A stretch of DNA of 64,000 nt from Schistocerca nitens (GCF_023898315.1 NC_064614.1:497566109-497630108), one strand, 5' to 3'; counted from the first letter of the stretch, positions 21,531 through 33,607 are shown. Program-made: numbers and translations. The notes: generated by a model not told the origin, from the letters alone.

Positions 21531-21671
21531 ATTCATCGCAGCTGCGGACCCTATCGCATTGAAAACTATACTTTCAATTGTAGTTGAGGTTTTTTGATTC
21601 TATGAATTATATTTTATCGACACTACATTTTTGTATGAGCACTAAAGATCTTGCTGTTGTGTGACCCCACC

Positions 21672-21729
21672 ATCATATCATCGCCAACACCAACACCACC
21701 ACCACCACCACAACAACAACAACAACAAT

Positions 21730-21762
<33 letters not shown>

Positions 21763-21780
21763 CATCATCATAATAATATC
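21672..21780 (+). repeat. Trinucleotide microsatellite cluster (CAC/CAA/ATA/ATC)n
   Basis: Successive runs of CAC, CAA, AAT and ATC triplets. The open frame through it encodes a His/Asn-only run and is not a gene. Confidence 0.95.
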
Positions 21781-24423
21781 CTTCATCTCCCCTCAGCAGA
21801 AAATTTAATTTTTAGGGTTAAAAAGTACAAAAGCAAAACATTCTTCTAGAATTGGAGAATAGTTGAGCTGATAAATTGTTCCCAAAATCTTTGGAGAGAT
21901 TACTGTTCATACTCAAAAAACAAAGCAAAATACCATATTTAAAATATACCATACAAAATACTAATTCAGTAAATTCATCCTATAAACAAATGAGGAATTA
22001 AGAATTACTTTCTCTACATGCATTTCACCCGATGTAGGTCAAGTTTCTGAAATAGTCAAAGGTATGTACAGTACTTAAGCTAACATTTTTGTGTGCCCAG
22101 GTATACGCAAATGCACTCACTTAAAAATGTCTGTATGCCTTAGGGAAATAACGTAACCAAAATGCGAAAATTATGTTTCTCTCAGGGGCTGGGATAGCAA
22201 GTGCGATTATTCACCCCATTACACGTTGGGATGATGTGAGTTGGTTAGCAGGGCAGCAGGTACTTGGAGCCAGGTGAATGTCTGAAGAAAAATCATAGAG
22301 GCAATGAAGGCATTAGTTCATTTATTCTGTGCACCATTTTCCAAGGTCAGCAACTGCTGACTCAGGAGACAGCACACATTAGTATCAGTGGGCATTACTG
22401 TCATGTTGGTGTCAGTGAAGTTGCTGCTGATGTGTGTCATGCGCAGCTCCTGGCTGCCCGACAACCTCATGCTCGCTGCACACCACATGGGAAGGGTAGT
22501 GTTTAAACTTCTGTATCTAGCATGGCCAAATCAAAGGAGTATGCTTGCTGTGCATGGTGATCAGCAACTGTGGATAGCCCTCAGCAACCAGTGAATAGCA
22601 ACAGAGAGACTAGGCAGCCACTTATCCAAGCTCGAACATGCAACCCACTGGAGAAGTGGTCGCCAGCAGAAGATAGCCACTGGCAGGTGACCCAGCAGTG
22701 CGAAGGCACCAAGTCATCGTCTGCATCCAGTCCCCAGCTAAGGTGGTGCCTGCTGCTACTGGAGACAAAGTTCCTGGAAGATGACTGGATTCTTCATCTG
22801 GCACTATAGAGGTCTTCTTCTCAAAGTAAACTGCTGATAAAGATAGTGGTATTCAGCATCATATACATCCTAACCATATACAAAGAATATCAGTGAACAT
22901 CTGAGTGTGAGGGTCTGATTTCTTTTTGGGAGAGGGGGGAGGTATAGGTGAGAGTTTGATGGCCAATATTTCTCCTGCAGCAAGCAGCACCCAAAATTCC
23001 AGAAGAGAAAACAGGCTGTAGCAGCCAGGTGTTGCCAGCAGATGTTACTGACTTCATTTGTTCTGATTTTCCTGTTCAGACAGCTCCTACAGGAGTCTAT
23101 CCGGAGCTGTAATTTTTTTGCACAACTTCAGAGGTGTTGGTTAGCTTCTTCCATTTCATCAGTTTCTTGAATAAGTGCTCTTTCTTTCTAAACATGTATT
23201 TTTGTGAAACCGTCTCCAGATTTCAGGATGATGCTTGTTTCCTTCTATATGATGTCATTTTGCTGAGCATCATAGCAGTAGCCTCATCCCATCTGATGGA
23301 GTCATTGTGCACCACTGTTTTGACAGGACATCATCCTTCATCACATAGGCTCAGATGTGTGGCAGTCCAGGTCACCACTGCTACAGTGAGGCTCCCATTC
23401 TTTTCTGCACCAGCAATATTCCAGACTTGTCAGCCCCGTTGAGGCTGGATGTATGGTAACTGTTCTATTGCCAGGGCGGAGTCTTCCATCACATCAGCTC
23501 CTTCTCTGTTTGTTGCCTTGTGTCAGGTAATGGTGACAATTTTCTGTTAGCTTGGCCATGGGTTTCAAACACATATTTATGCTTCTACTGCTGTTCTGTC
23601 TGCTGGTGCTATTGAGTATGGGTTTTCAGAACTTCCATCAATTCATATAGTAGCACCTCAAACTATTCAGCAAGCTTTTCCACCTTATTCTCAACTACAC
23701 CAAGTGTATTAACTTCCATAGTGGCATTGCGCTCATCATTATTATCTTCTCTCCTTTCCATATTATGTGATACATCTCTCTTCTCACATAGATTAACTTA
23801 AACTGTATACATGCAGCAACACCTTCATCTCTTTCTACAAAAGCCTTGATTTTTTTTGTTACTATTCCAAAGCATTGACATTTTTCTCACTTGTCACTAA
23901 TAAATTTCTTAATATGTGATAACTTGGATTAGTTGACGAGGACAGTTTTCTAACATATGGTTCAGGTAGTGGATGCTGCCTTTAACAGTCTGCAGTATTT
24001 GCATTAGAAGTTTGTTACCATCATTATCTGTTGTCAGTTCATGGTGACATGAGGTTGGTGCCCTGGTTTGCATTGTGATTGCCTGCTAATTACACTGTAA
24101 CTTCTTATTCCTGAATAACTTTACTGTCCATAAAATGAGATGTTTTCAGTTACTTTTATGTCCCAATTGTTTTCCATCATGCTAACCATTCTATCTTCAC
24201 TCCCATTGACTCGACGTTCCATTACACTGTCTGTCTGTCTTATTCACAAGCATATTATTAATTGCAAAGAAATCACTGTCCTAACCACTTTTTTTGTTCA
24301 CTCTTTAATCAGTGTTGTCCTGTATCCTACTTGAGTTGCAAAGTGCTGACACAGTATCATTCATCGATTTTGCCCGATCCTGAATATTGCATGGTGTCAG
24401 AGTCCAGGCACAATTCACTGTAT
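21781..24423 (+). other. Unassigned intron sequence
   Basis: 2.6 kb between the microsatellite and the second LTR-like repeat. Several 60-100 codon frames occur (for example 22264-22506 and 23134-23442), but none has a recognisable motif and opposite-strand frames are of similar length. If 17927 and 24424 are LTRs, this could be their eroded interior. I could not find RT, integrase or gag signatures. Confidence 0.35.
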
Positions 24424-24898
24424 TGTAACACCCTTGTATCTTTCCAAATACATGGACCACTTTCAGAGGGCACCACAGCAGGGTGATTTGTAGTATCTAA
24501 CATTTGAATTTTGAAGACTCATCAGCTGATTAACAAAGAAGTGCTGTGATACAACTGGACTTGAGATTTTTATTAATACTTTTTCATCACACAATTCCGT
24601 ATTGTATGCCATTAAACAGTTGCTTAAGAGGAAACCAACTTTCTCATGAATATATACAAGAGGCACACTATGGAAAGTGATTCTAAAACTAAACTAAATG
24701 TGTGCCAGGCCAAGACAACAGTCAGCAAAATTTCACACAAGAGCTGGTTTAAAAGTGAAGTTGATGTGCAGTGTTAGTTACCACTCATATGTTCTTACAT
24801 TTTTGACACAGCAGGCTACTTCCTACATTGTTGATACAAATGAATATGCCATTCTGTGCTGTATTACAATTATGGAAATTAGGCTACATATCTTAACA
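24424..24898. repeat. LTR-like direct repeat, copy 2
   Basis: Starts TGTAACACCC and ends ATCTTAACA, and is co-linear with 17927-18375 in the same orientation 6.5 kb upstream. The upstream neighbour contains TGGTGTCAGAGTCCAGG, which weakly resembles the TGGTATCAGAGC primer-binding site of some copia elements, but it is not adjacent to an LTR end here. Confidence 0.6.
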
Positions 24899-26113
24899 AT
24901 GTGTTGCACTGACATACAGCCATGGCTTCTGGGTGCTTCTCCTTTTTTTGTCAGGTAGGTTTGTCCAGCAGTCTAGCCTGTTTTGTTGGATTATCAAAAA
25001 CATAAATTCACTTGGTAAAAGACCTAGGCTGTAAAGGCAATGTTGTTGTTGAAATAATGTGGATTTCTGCTGAATTGAGTGATCATTTTCATGGCAGTGA
25101 TCATCTGTCTATTGAAAAGCAGGTGTTAAAAATGGGTAGGTACACACTTCATCATTTGTTGTATAGCTGAAACCTGTCAGCATGTGGCACTGACCTGCAG
25201 GAAAGCAATGTTAATTTACTTTCTGCCTGTGGGAGCATATGAGGCACATGCATTTGTGGTTCCATCAGTGGCCTAAAAATTCCTGTGGAGAAGCTTGTGA
25301 ATGTCTTTTCCTCCAGTTGAATGAAACTCCCAACAACTAGGGATTTTACTTTGGAGTTAAAATTATGCTGTAATTTTCTGTAAAATTACATTAATAGTTT
25401 GTATACATTATTAGTTTTAAGGGAATTGTTGCATTTCAATTTATGTATAAATTGACTAAGTGAAGTATATCTCTTGTTGGTGGCCATTCTGTGCTGTGTT
25501 TTTCTTTGAATACAAATGAAGCTGTTCCTCTATCCAGCACTAATGAATTATGTTACACTAGGTATAACCTATTACATTCTACTGGGTGAAACAGTGCTGT
25601 ATTAGAACACAGGATGGTGGTTCAAATCCCCATTCGGCCATGTGGGTTAAGTTTTTCTTGATTTTCCTTCATTGCGTAATAGAGATGCCAGGATGGTTCT
25701 TTTTAAAGGTCACAGCCAGTTTCTGGTATCCAACCCAGCAACTTTCAAAACCTGCCACAGAACTTGGAACTCGACCTAGGCTGCTAGGCAGAGCAGAAGA
25801 CTGTCAGTGCTATTGTCATCTTCCACACACCATTGTACTGACCAATTAGATCTCATAACCGATACATAAGTTCCACTGCACACCAACACGAGACTCAGTG
25901 GTGTGCTCGCTTAACTATCATCTTGTTGTCATAATGCTCTGCTCTTGCTAGTTCTCAGGTTTTCTCTTTTCAGCTCATTCATCTGACTTTGTTTATCTGT
26001 CATGCTGTCTTCCCATGTCCATTTCCTTGCGGTTTGTATTTTGTGTTCAAACATAATGATTCACTGTTTCCTGACCCCAGACTGATCGGCCCAGTCTCAT
26101 CAGGTTTCTTTTT
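24899..26113 (+). other. Unassigned intron sequence with a decayed SINE
   Basis: Unassigned except for a degenerate SINE at about 25590-25730. No coding motif was recognised. Confidence 0.4.
25590..25730 (+). repeat. tRNA-derived SINE, highly decayed copy
   Basis: Retains AGGATGGTGGTTCAAATCCC (B-box region), CGGCCAT, TTTTTCTTGATTTTCCTTCA and GCCAGGATGGTTCTTTTTAA. These follow the order of the SINE at 18803-19028. The 5' head is barely recognisable, and no target duplication was seen. Confidence 0.6.
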
Positions 26114-26270
26114 TGTTGTAATTAGGTATAAGTACAACACAGCCAGTAGACTGAACACAACTTTATTCCACAGAAGTGTTAACAATTTGAACACAATATT
26201 TAAGTAACATTCAGCAGGAACCAATTACGTACACAATGAGGTGTAGCAATACACACAGAGAACTTGGTCA
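26114..26270 (-). repeat. gypsy 3' LTR
   Basis: Aligns with 33460-33607 from TGTTGTAATT through ACACAGAGAACT. Shared landmarks are TTTATTCCA, AACAAtTTGAACACA and AGCAATACACA. The distal end is uncertain, because similarity fades at 26263. Confidence 0.72.
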
Positions 26271-26846
26271 AACATAGCTCAGGTAGAATTAAATAGACTG
26301 TGGCCCTTGGCAGGCTTCGGATGTGGAAACATTATGCGCCGACGCTCCTGTGTCAAACCATAGGGCGACACCCGGGCTGTTTCCATGTCGACCTCAGACA
26401 TTGGTCCTGTTGGTGGTGCTCACAATGCTGATAATACTTCTATCAGTGGTTGCTCAGCAACAAGTGACAGAATCCGTGACAATGCTGTTGGAAGCAATAG
26501 AGAAACTGTTGGTTCAGCCACCGAGGATGGATGCCCTTGCCCACGCAGCAGTAGAGAGCTGGCAGCAGCAGGTGATGTGACACAATGGAATGGACTCAGA
26601 GGTGATGGTGTGATGTCAGGAGGTGCCCTGCCATCAATTCAAAGATGAAGCTGATCATGGTGCCTCGAGCAAAAGCTGTCTTCTGTGTAGATGTCGCAGA
26701 GATGCCGCCTGTGGCATCTGGCACTGGAATCCACTTAGGGTGATATCTGAAATCGCATGCCCAGACAGCCACACCTAGCTAGAAGAGGCATGGCAGCTGC
26801 ACATGTTGATGTCCAGGTGGATGATACAGAAGATGTAGCAGTGTCC

Positions 26847-27345
26847 TCAGCTGGTGCCCATGGAGTAGCTCCACTGGGCTCTTCTCGCTGAATTGGTGAA
26901 ACGGTATAAGAAGAGAAACCAATCTAAGGCAACATCATACAAAGAGTTGGCAACATAGTTTTTCATCTGAGTTTTCCATGTTTGCATTAGGCATTGCACC
27001 TCACCATTAGATTGTGGATGGAATGATGCGAGGGTATAATAGATGCCACGGGTATAGCAAAATGCCACAAACTCTTGCAATGAAAATTGTGGACCATTAT
27101 CGGCCATTAACATTGTGGGCAAGCTTCTGCGTGAAAAAATTTTGGGCAAGGTTGTGATGGTGGCAGTTTTGAATGTGGAAACACAATGAATGACACACCG
27201 AAAATGAGAATATGTGTAAACAACCAACAACAAACAAGCGCTGAGAAAGGGGCCAGTGAAATCCACATGCAAATGGTCCCATGCATGCAACGGCATTGCC
27301 CAAGGAGATTATGATGTCTGTGGAGCTGCTTGGTGCATCACACAC
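26847..27345 (-). pseudogene. gypsy integrase remnant
   Basis: The frame at 26847-27296 reads MPLHAWDHLHVDFTGPF (first catalytic D), VVYTYSHF, LMADNGPQFSLQEF (second D) and YTLASFHPQSNGEVQ. In relatives the last motif is 'yhP.SNGqAEr', so the catalytic E appears displaced or lost (GEVQ in place of GQAE). An upstream frame (27097-27345) carries the linker. The zinc-binding N-terminus is not intact. Confidence 0.8.
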
Positions 27346-27779
27346 TGTGAACTGGAGGCAACCAGACAGGTAATGTCACCATCCAAGCCGGGCTAAAACA
27401 CTTTTTGATGAGCCATATCTTTTGTGTGTGATAAACCCCAATGCTCTGCATGTAATAAATGGAGAACCTCCGAACGAAGCACTGAGGGGATCACTACCTG
27501 AGGAGCCGTGTGATCTGTGTCTAAAAGCAGAACACTATCCACAACAGGGAATCAATGTCAAAAGATGTGATAATTATGGAGGGGGTCGGAGGCATGATAA
27601 GGTGATGAATCTGGCCAACAACGGTGTACTGGTATTATGACCTTCCACAAAATGGGTTCCAAGGCTACAGCCTTTGCAATCCATTTGCTAGTTACAGGAA
27701 AACCATCAACCATCTGCTGTGTGGTGACATCAGTGTGGAAACAAAGCAATTCCTCTGGATCAGATTCTAGGTCCGGACC

Positions 27780-28120
27780 AGCTGGCAAGTGGGGCAAAGC
27801 ATTGGCATTTCATAGGGCGAAAATGAATGTTATAGTTGTTATTTGAAGGGAAAAGAGCCCAGTGTTGAATGCGATGTGTCACTTTATCTGGTAACGACAC
27901 AGAAGGACTGAATAATGAAACCAGTGGTTTGTGATCAGTGACCAGGTGAAGTTTGGTACCAAAGAGAAAAACATGGAATTTTTTCTATGTGACAGCACCT
28001 AGTTTGATCAGGAGTTGGCATTTTTGGGGCATAAGCAATAGGCTGCCCAGAGCCATTGGGATACCTATGAGCCAGTACTGTCCCCAACCCCTACTGTGAG
28101 GTGTCAGTCGTAAGGACCAG
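27780..28120 (-). pseudogene. gypsy RNase H remnant
   Basis: On the minus strand a short frame reads KFHVFLFGTKLHLVTDHKPL followed by VSLFSP, then HRIQHWALF. This is the gypsy RNase H hallmark 'kFh.YlyGr.F.l.TDHkpL..l', with the TDH aspartate present. Nearer 28020-28100 the frame GLGAVL-type strand is degraded. The neighbouring LINE insertion removes continuity with RT. Confidence 0.72.
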
Positions 28121-28345
28121 GTGGAGGCCTGGTTGGTAGGTTGGCACATCACTAAGCAGGGCACAGACTGCAATGTGGTCTTGCTGTTGTTGTTGTTGTT
28201 GTTGTGGTGGTGGCGGCAGCTGTGGTCTTCAGTCCAAAAACTGATGCATAAATCTGTACTTGATGTTAGCAAATTTCTCTTCTTCAGAAATGCTTTTCTT
28301 GCCATTGCCAGTCTGCATTTTATATCCTCCCTACTTCAACCATCA

Positions 28346-28888
28346 TCAGTTATTTTGCTTCCCAAATAGCAAAATACCATTTACTATTTTAAGTGCCTCA
28401 TTTCCTAATCTAATTCCCTCAGAATCACCTGATTTAATTCGACTACATTCCAATACCCTCATTTTGCTTTTGCTGATGTTCATCTTGTTTCCTCCTTTCA
28501 AGATACTGTCCATTCTGTTCAACTGCTCTTCCAAGTCCTTTGTTGTCTCAGCCAAAATTGCAGTGTCATCAGCAAAACTCATAGTTTTTATTTCTTCTCC
28601 CAGGACCTTAATTCCTACTCCAAACTTTTCTTATGTTTCCTTTACTGCTTGCTCAGTATACAGATTGAATAACATTGGGGATAGACTACAACCCTGTCTC
28701 ACTCCCTTCTCAACCACTGTTTTCCTTCCATGCCCCCCAACTCTTATAATTGCCCTCTGATTTCTGTGCATATTGTAAATAGCCTTTTGGTCCCAGTGTT
28801 TTATCCCTGTCACCTTTAGAATTTGAAAGAGAGTATTACAGTCAACATTGTCAAAAGCTTTCTCTAAGTCCACAATTGCTATAAACAT
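28346..28888 (-). pseudogene. RTE-type reverse transcriptase fragments
   Basis: Two adjoining minus-strand frames. At 28631-28888 the frame has the palm motif DLEKAFDNVD and the QGCSLSPMLFNLY motif. At 28346-28582 it has the catalytic FADD, the following 'LNRMDSILKGGNKMNISKSK' and a GNEALKIVNG strand. They are separated by a frame change near 28600. RT catalytic aspartates are preserved, but the ORF is not continuous. Confidence 0.8.
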
Positions 28889-29908
28889 AGATTTGCCTTC
28901 TTGAAGCTATCATCTATGAGAATGCGTAGGGTCACTATTGCATTGCGTGTTCCTACATTTCTCCTTAATCCAAACTGATCTTTCCTGAGATCAGCTTCTA
29001 CCAGTTTTTCCATTCTTCTGTAAATGAGACTGGTACATGTTAATATTTTGCAACCTTGACTTATTAAACTGATAGTTTGGTAATTTTCACATCAGTCACC
29101 ACATGCTTTCTTTGGTATTGGAATTCTTATATCCTCCTTGTAGTCTAAGGGTATTTTGCACGTCTCATACATCTTGCTCACCAGATGGAAGAGTTTTGTC
29201 ATGGCTGGCTCTCCCAAGGCTATCAGTAGCTCTAATGTAATGTTGTCTACTCCTGGGGCCTTGTTTCGACTTACATCTTTCAGTGCTTTGTCAAATTCTT
29301 CACAACTGTATCATATTCTCTTCTCATCTTCATCTACATCCTCTTTGATTTCCATAATATTGGCCTCAAGTGCATCTCTCTTGTATAGACCATCTATACA
29401 CTCCTTCCACCTGTTTGCTTTCCCTTGTTTGCTTAGGACTGGTTTTCATCTGAGCTCTTGATAATCACACAGACAGTTCCCTTTTCTCCAAAGAACCCTT
29501 TATTTTCCTGAAGGCAGCATATTTATTACTCCTTAGTGATGTATGCTTTTACATCCTTACATTTGTCCTCTAGCCATTTCTGTTTAGCCATTTTGCACTT
29601 TCTGTTGGTCTCATTTTTTAGATGTTTGTATTTCCTTACACCTGCTTCATTTATTGCATTTTTTATATTTTCTCCTTTCATTGATTAAATTCAATACCTC
29701 GTGTGCTACCCAAGGATTTATACTAGCCCTTGCCTTTTTGCCTACTTGATCCCCTGCTGCCTTCACTATTTCATCTCTCTAAGCTACCCGTTCTTCTTCT
29801 GCTGTATTCCTTTCCCCTGTTCTTCTCAATCATTCTCTAAAGCTCCCTTTGAAACTCTCTACAACCTCTGATTCTTTCAGTTTATCCAGATCACATCTCC
29901 TTAAATTC

Positions 29909-30620
29909 CTACCCCTTCTTCAGTTTTAATCTGCAGTTCATAACCAATAAATTGTGGTCAGAGTCCACATTTGCCCCTAGATATGTCTTACAATTTAAAA
30001 CCTGATTCCAAAATCTCTGTCTAACCATTATACTATCAGTCTGAAACCTTACGATGTCTCCAGCTCTCTTCCATGTATACAACGTTCTTTCATGATTCTT
30101 AAACCAAGTGTTAGTTATGATTAAATTATGTTCTGTGCAAAATTCTGCCAGGCAGCTTCTTCTTTCATTCCTTTCCCCCAGTCCATATTCATCTACTACT
30201 TTTCCTTCTCTACCTTTTCCTACTATCAAATTCCAGCCCCCATGACTGTTAAATTTCCATCTGCTTTAATTATCTGAATAATTTCCTTTATCATGATACA
30301 TTTTCTCAGTCTCCTTCTCATCTGTGGAGCTAGTTGGCATATAAACTTTTGCTATTGTGTCGGGTGTCATGTCTGTCTTGGCTACAATAATGTGTTCACT
30401 ATGCTGTTCATAGTAGTTTATCTGCATTCCTATTTTTTATTCATTATTAAACCTACTCCTGCATTAACCCTTTTTGATTTTGTGTTTATAACTCTATATT
30501 CACCTGACCAGAAGTCTTGTTCCTTCTGCCACCGAACTTCACAAATTCCTACTGTATCTAGCTTTAACTGATCCATTTCCTTTTTAAAAAATTTCTAACC
30601 TAACTGTGCAATTAAGGGAT
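29909..30620 (-). pseudogene. RTE-type APE endonuclease fragment
   Basis: At 29909-30229 the frame carries HNLIITNTWFKNHERTLYTW and SDHNLLVMNCRLKLKK, the C-terminal APE motifs (T.Y..., SDH) typical of RTE endonucleases. Further upstream in other frames the motif VGICEVRWQ and GYRVI-like strand appear. SDH histidine is kept. Active LINE endonucleases nick target DNA to prime reverse transcription; this one is broken by frameshifts. Confidence 0.72.
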
Positions 30621-31170
30621 CTGACATTCCATGCTTCAGTCCTTAGAACGCCAGTTTTGTTTCTCCTGATAACGATGTCCTCCTGAATATTCCCTGCCTG
30701 GAGATCCGAATGGAGGACTATTTTACCACCAGAATATTTCACCAAGGAGTATGCCATCATCATTTGACCATACAGAAGAGCTGCATGTCCTCGAGAAAAA
30801 TTATGGCTGTAGTTTCCCACTGCTTTCAGCCATTCCCAGCAAGGCTGTTTTGGTTGATGTTAACAAGACCAAATCAGTCAACCATCCAGACTGTTGCCCC
30901 CTGCAACTACTGAAAATGCTGCTGCCCCTCTTTAGGAACCACATGTTTGTCTGGCATCTCAACAGATACCCCTCCATTGTGGTTGCACCTATGGTACAGC
31001 TATCTGCATCGCTGAGGCACACAAGCCTCCCCACCAATGGCAAGATCCCATGCTTGGAAAAGGGTGGAAAATGTGGTTTCACAAGCCGGCAGCCACCGAA
31101 ACTCAGTCCCTTTGTGCTGCAAAGCATGTTACGGCTATGCATTTGTCACTACCCTAGGCAAAAATTTCTG

Positions 31171-31984
31171 CTAGTAGGCAGCTTTGCTTAGAAATAACTG
31201 AAGTTTTTTGACTGGCATAGGGCATGGAAGTGACACAATAGCAGAAACATGTTGATGCAGGGGTTTGAAAGTGTCGTGAGAAACTTCAAACGCAAGATAA
31301 GCAATAGAAGCTTGAAAAAAATGACATTTTTCTAAATTACACTTCAACTCAACCACTTGGAGGATAGAAAAAAGAGTTCAGATGTTTTGTAAATGTCCCA
31401 CAGTGAAGGTGCTGGAAAATACAAAGTTATCTAAATAGTTTGCACAACCCGGCACAGACGCTGTAAGTTGTTCCAAAAACACTGAAAAATAGTGGGAGTC
31501 CTGGTGACTCCAAAAGGCAACCACAGGTATTGGTACAGTCCAAAAGTACTACTGACAACTAACATATGTTGTGACTCTGTATCTAAAGGGATTTGTAATA
31601 GGCATCCAACAAGTCAATTTTTGAGAAATATTGACCACCTGATTTTGCAAAGAGGTCGTCTGGGCACAGTATCAGGTATGCATCCATTATAGATGGTGCA
31701 TTCACAGAAACTTTTAAATCACTACAGAGGTTTAACCAATGAGACAGTTGCTTTATTATAATTAAGAGGGTAGACCATCCACATGATGCAATAGGCTGAA
31801 CAGTGCCGGATTCTGTGAGGCAATATGATTCATCTTCGACTTGTTCCCTGAGTACGATTGGAACCAGACAGTCCCAGAAAAAGTGAAACTGAGCTGAAGA
31901 TTTCATGGTAATGTGCACTTGAAAAGTGTTGGGACATCCCAATCCAGTAGGGAACGAAGAGGAAAAATTCACAAAATAATGCAT
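31171..31984 (-). pseudogene. gypsy reverse transcriptase remnant
   Basis: The N-terminal part (31583-31984) reads VLREQVEDE, SGWSTLLI-like, DLKVSVNAPSIMDAYLI and GGQYFSKIDLLDAYYKS, the Ty3/gypsy palm entry. Near 31418-31442 the catalytic motif reads ANYLDNF instead of YLDD or YVDD, so one aspartate is lost. The thumb (31171-31356) reads CNLEKCHFFQASIAYLAFEV. Stops and frameshifts separate these pieces. Confidence 0.83.
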
Positions 31985-32171
31985 CTAACTGTGTATATGG
32001 CACTTGTTCAGACACTAAATTCACTTCATCTGAAATGGTAAAACCAAAACATTTAAAAGCATCTAACCCAAAAAGATTCTCCGTATGTGTGTTATCTACA
32101 ACAAGAAATGTAAGTGACTGGACTACTGACTTGTATGTCAGTGGAGCAGAGAATTGGCAGAGAATATGAAT
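31985..32171 (-). pseudogene. gypsy protease remnant
   Basis: Minus-strand frame with LTFLVVDNTHTENLFGLDAF, resembling the C-terminal 'lLGrDwl' motif of gypsy aspartic proteases. The catalytic DSG portion is not visible because the SINE at 32172 interrupts the coding region. Moderate confidence from position and the single motif. Confidence 0.55.
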
Positions 32172-32421
32172 GAATGAATGATCGTATGGCATTGTTGGCC
32201 AGGAGGCCCCATCCGGGGAAGTTCGGGTGCCGTGTTACAAGTCTTATTGCATGTGACGCCACATTGGGCGACTTGCACGTTGATCGGGATGAGATGATGA
32301 TGATAAGGACAACACAACACCCAGTCCACGGGTGGAGAAAATCTTCAACCCGGCTGGGAATCGAACCTGGGCCCGTTGCATGGGAGGCGAGCACATTACC
32401 ACTCAGCTAATCGGGCATACG
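32172..32421 (-). repeat. tRNA-derived SINE, second family, in gypsy
   Basis: Flanked by 12-bp near-identical GAGAATATGAAT (32160-32171) and GAGAATAGGAAT (32422-32433). The minus strand starts with a tRNA-like head: TAGCTGAGTGGTAATGTGCTC (A box) and GGGTTCGATTCCC-like B box on reversing AATCGAACCTGGGCCCG. The body contains TGATGATGATAAGGACAACA and CACCCAGTCC in + orientation. A second copy of this family is at 49984-50237. Confidence 0.87.
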
Positions 32422-32654
32422 GAGAATAGGAATACTCTATTTATTGCTGTTTACTAACTTTTGTAACACAGTGAGAAGTGAAGGGGAGCCCAAGTCCTTA
32501 TAAGTTTGTGACAACGTGACCGCAGCACTTGTACTCACTTGCATATGCAGAACTTAATGAAAAACCATAACATCAATGAAAAGCTTGTTTGGTGTGGCAG
32601 AAATAGCTGATACAGTGTTTAGTCCATATCTGCATCAGGATTGGTGTACTGAAT

Positions 32655-33446
32655 TTATGCATTACAAACAGAAGCAATGTGATCTTTTTTGATTCGATTA
32701 TGACGTGTAGCCCAGTGTTTTGGAGAGTCTGGGTGTGCATGCTTAATGAAACAGTAATGAGAGGAAAGGAGTGTGCAAATGTGTATGTTGCTGTTTACTT
32801 TGTCAGTGCAGCTGCTGCTGGGAGTGAGGCCAGCAGCCTTGACGCTGTGATCCTGTGCGGGCCGCTGCGGCCGTATTTTGCCCCTGCGAACTATATGAAG
32901 CGTGTGGTGTGGAGGAGAGGGTTGGATTGCTGGTACCTCACACCATGACTCAGTTTGGTTGCCCACAGCTTGTGACATCTCAAATGACTGTGCAATAGCT
33001 AAAACTTGGGGAGGGATGGGTTTTCACACTATATATGGTTCTTTATGCACATCGGACGTAATATGAAGACGGCGATGTAAGCCGTGGAGTTCAGCCACCC
33101 GTGCTCGATAGAATTGATATGGTTGCTTCCTACAGCGGTAAAACTCAACCCGGGATGCAATAATGTGGGTGTGCTTACAGCAGCATTTTGAAAGAAGTTC
33201 GCATATTTGTTCAAATGTTACAGAAGATGGATGATCCTGCAAAAGGGTGAATTGACATAGAAATTGATACATTCTTGGCAATAGTTTGATTTTACAGTGC
33301 CTGTGATTGATAGTGCTACACTGTCTCAAATGATTCTTGCTTTTTGACAAGTTGAAGTAAAATTCCCTTTGTAACACCACCAGCCAGTGTGAGAATAGAA
33401 GGAGTACCAACCAGAGTGGAAATTCGCACGGAGAACAGGACCACAC
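32655..33446 (-). pseudogene. gypsy gag remnant
   Basis: Minus-strand frames between the right LTR and the SINE. At 33024-33446 the frame contains LLQDHPSSVTFEQICELLSK, RVEFYRCRKQPYQF and YRARVAELHGLHRRLH, the gypsy capsid pattern ('ysel...l..hy.p......rf.F..r.Q......y...Lr.La..C'). At 32655-32978 a knuckle-like segment CFIKHAHPDSPKHWATRH leads to KKDHIASVC. Frames are broken, so no intact protein. Confidence 0.68.
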
Positions 33447-33459
33447 TCGTCGCCAATAG

Positions 33460-33607
33460 TGTTGTAATTTGGTATAAGTACAACATGGCCAGCAGACTGA
33501 ACATAGATTTATTCCAGGGAAGCATTAACAACTTGAACACAGTGTTTAAGTAACACTCGGCAAGAACCAGTTAGAGCTATAGCAATACACATAGAGAACT
33601 GACTGCA
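33460..33607 (-). repeat. gypsy 5' LTR
   Basis: Starts TGTTGTAATTTGGTATAAG in + orientation and aligns with 26114-26270 until CATAGAGAACT. The inner side abuts the TTGGCGACGAG primer-binding-like sequence on the minus strand (33440-33458). The outer end is uncertain. Confidence 0.72.

Larger units (their letters stand above)
28170..31120 (-). mobile_element. RTE-type LINE (near full length, broken) inserted in gypsy
   Basis: Minus-strand LINE whose 3' end carries CTGAAGACCACAGCTG followed by (CAA)n, read on the minus strand. The endonuclease region at 29909-30620 contains LDTVGICEVRW, and further on TLYTWKRAGDIVRFQTDSIM and SDHNLLVMN. The RT region contains DLEKAFDNVDCNTLFQILK (28631-28888), GVRQGCSLSPMLFNLYTE and MSFADDTAILAETTKDLEEQ (28346-28582, FADD intact). 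The C-terminal part is truncated or frameshifted. Relatives occur at 48025-48555, 49455-49660 and 61660-63060. Clade RTE is inferred from the endonuclease and RT motifs. Confidence 0.83.
26114..33607 (-). mobile_element. Ty3/gypsy LTR retrotransposon, split by a LINE and a SINE
   Basis: Minus-strand element with alignable LTRs at 26114-26270 and 33460-33607, both starting TGTTGTAATT and sharing GGTATAAGTACAACA. Reading leftwards from the right LTR it has gag, protease, RT, RNase H and integrase, which is gypsy order. An RTE-type LINE (28170-31120) is inserted between the RT thumb and RNase H. A SINE (32172-32421) lies in the gag-protease interval. Next to the right LTR the minus strand reads ATTGGCGACGAGTGTGG, close to the TGGCGAC primer-binding sites of many gypsy elements. 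All ORFs are broken. Confidence 0.87.

Noticed and set aside
23134-23442. 102-codon frame as part of an LTR-element interior
   Set aside because: No gag, protease, RT or integrase signature. The frame is hydrophobic and unsupported.
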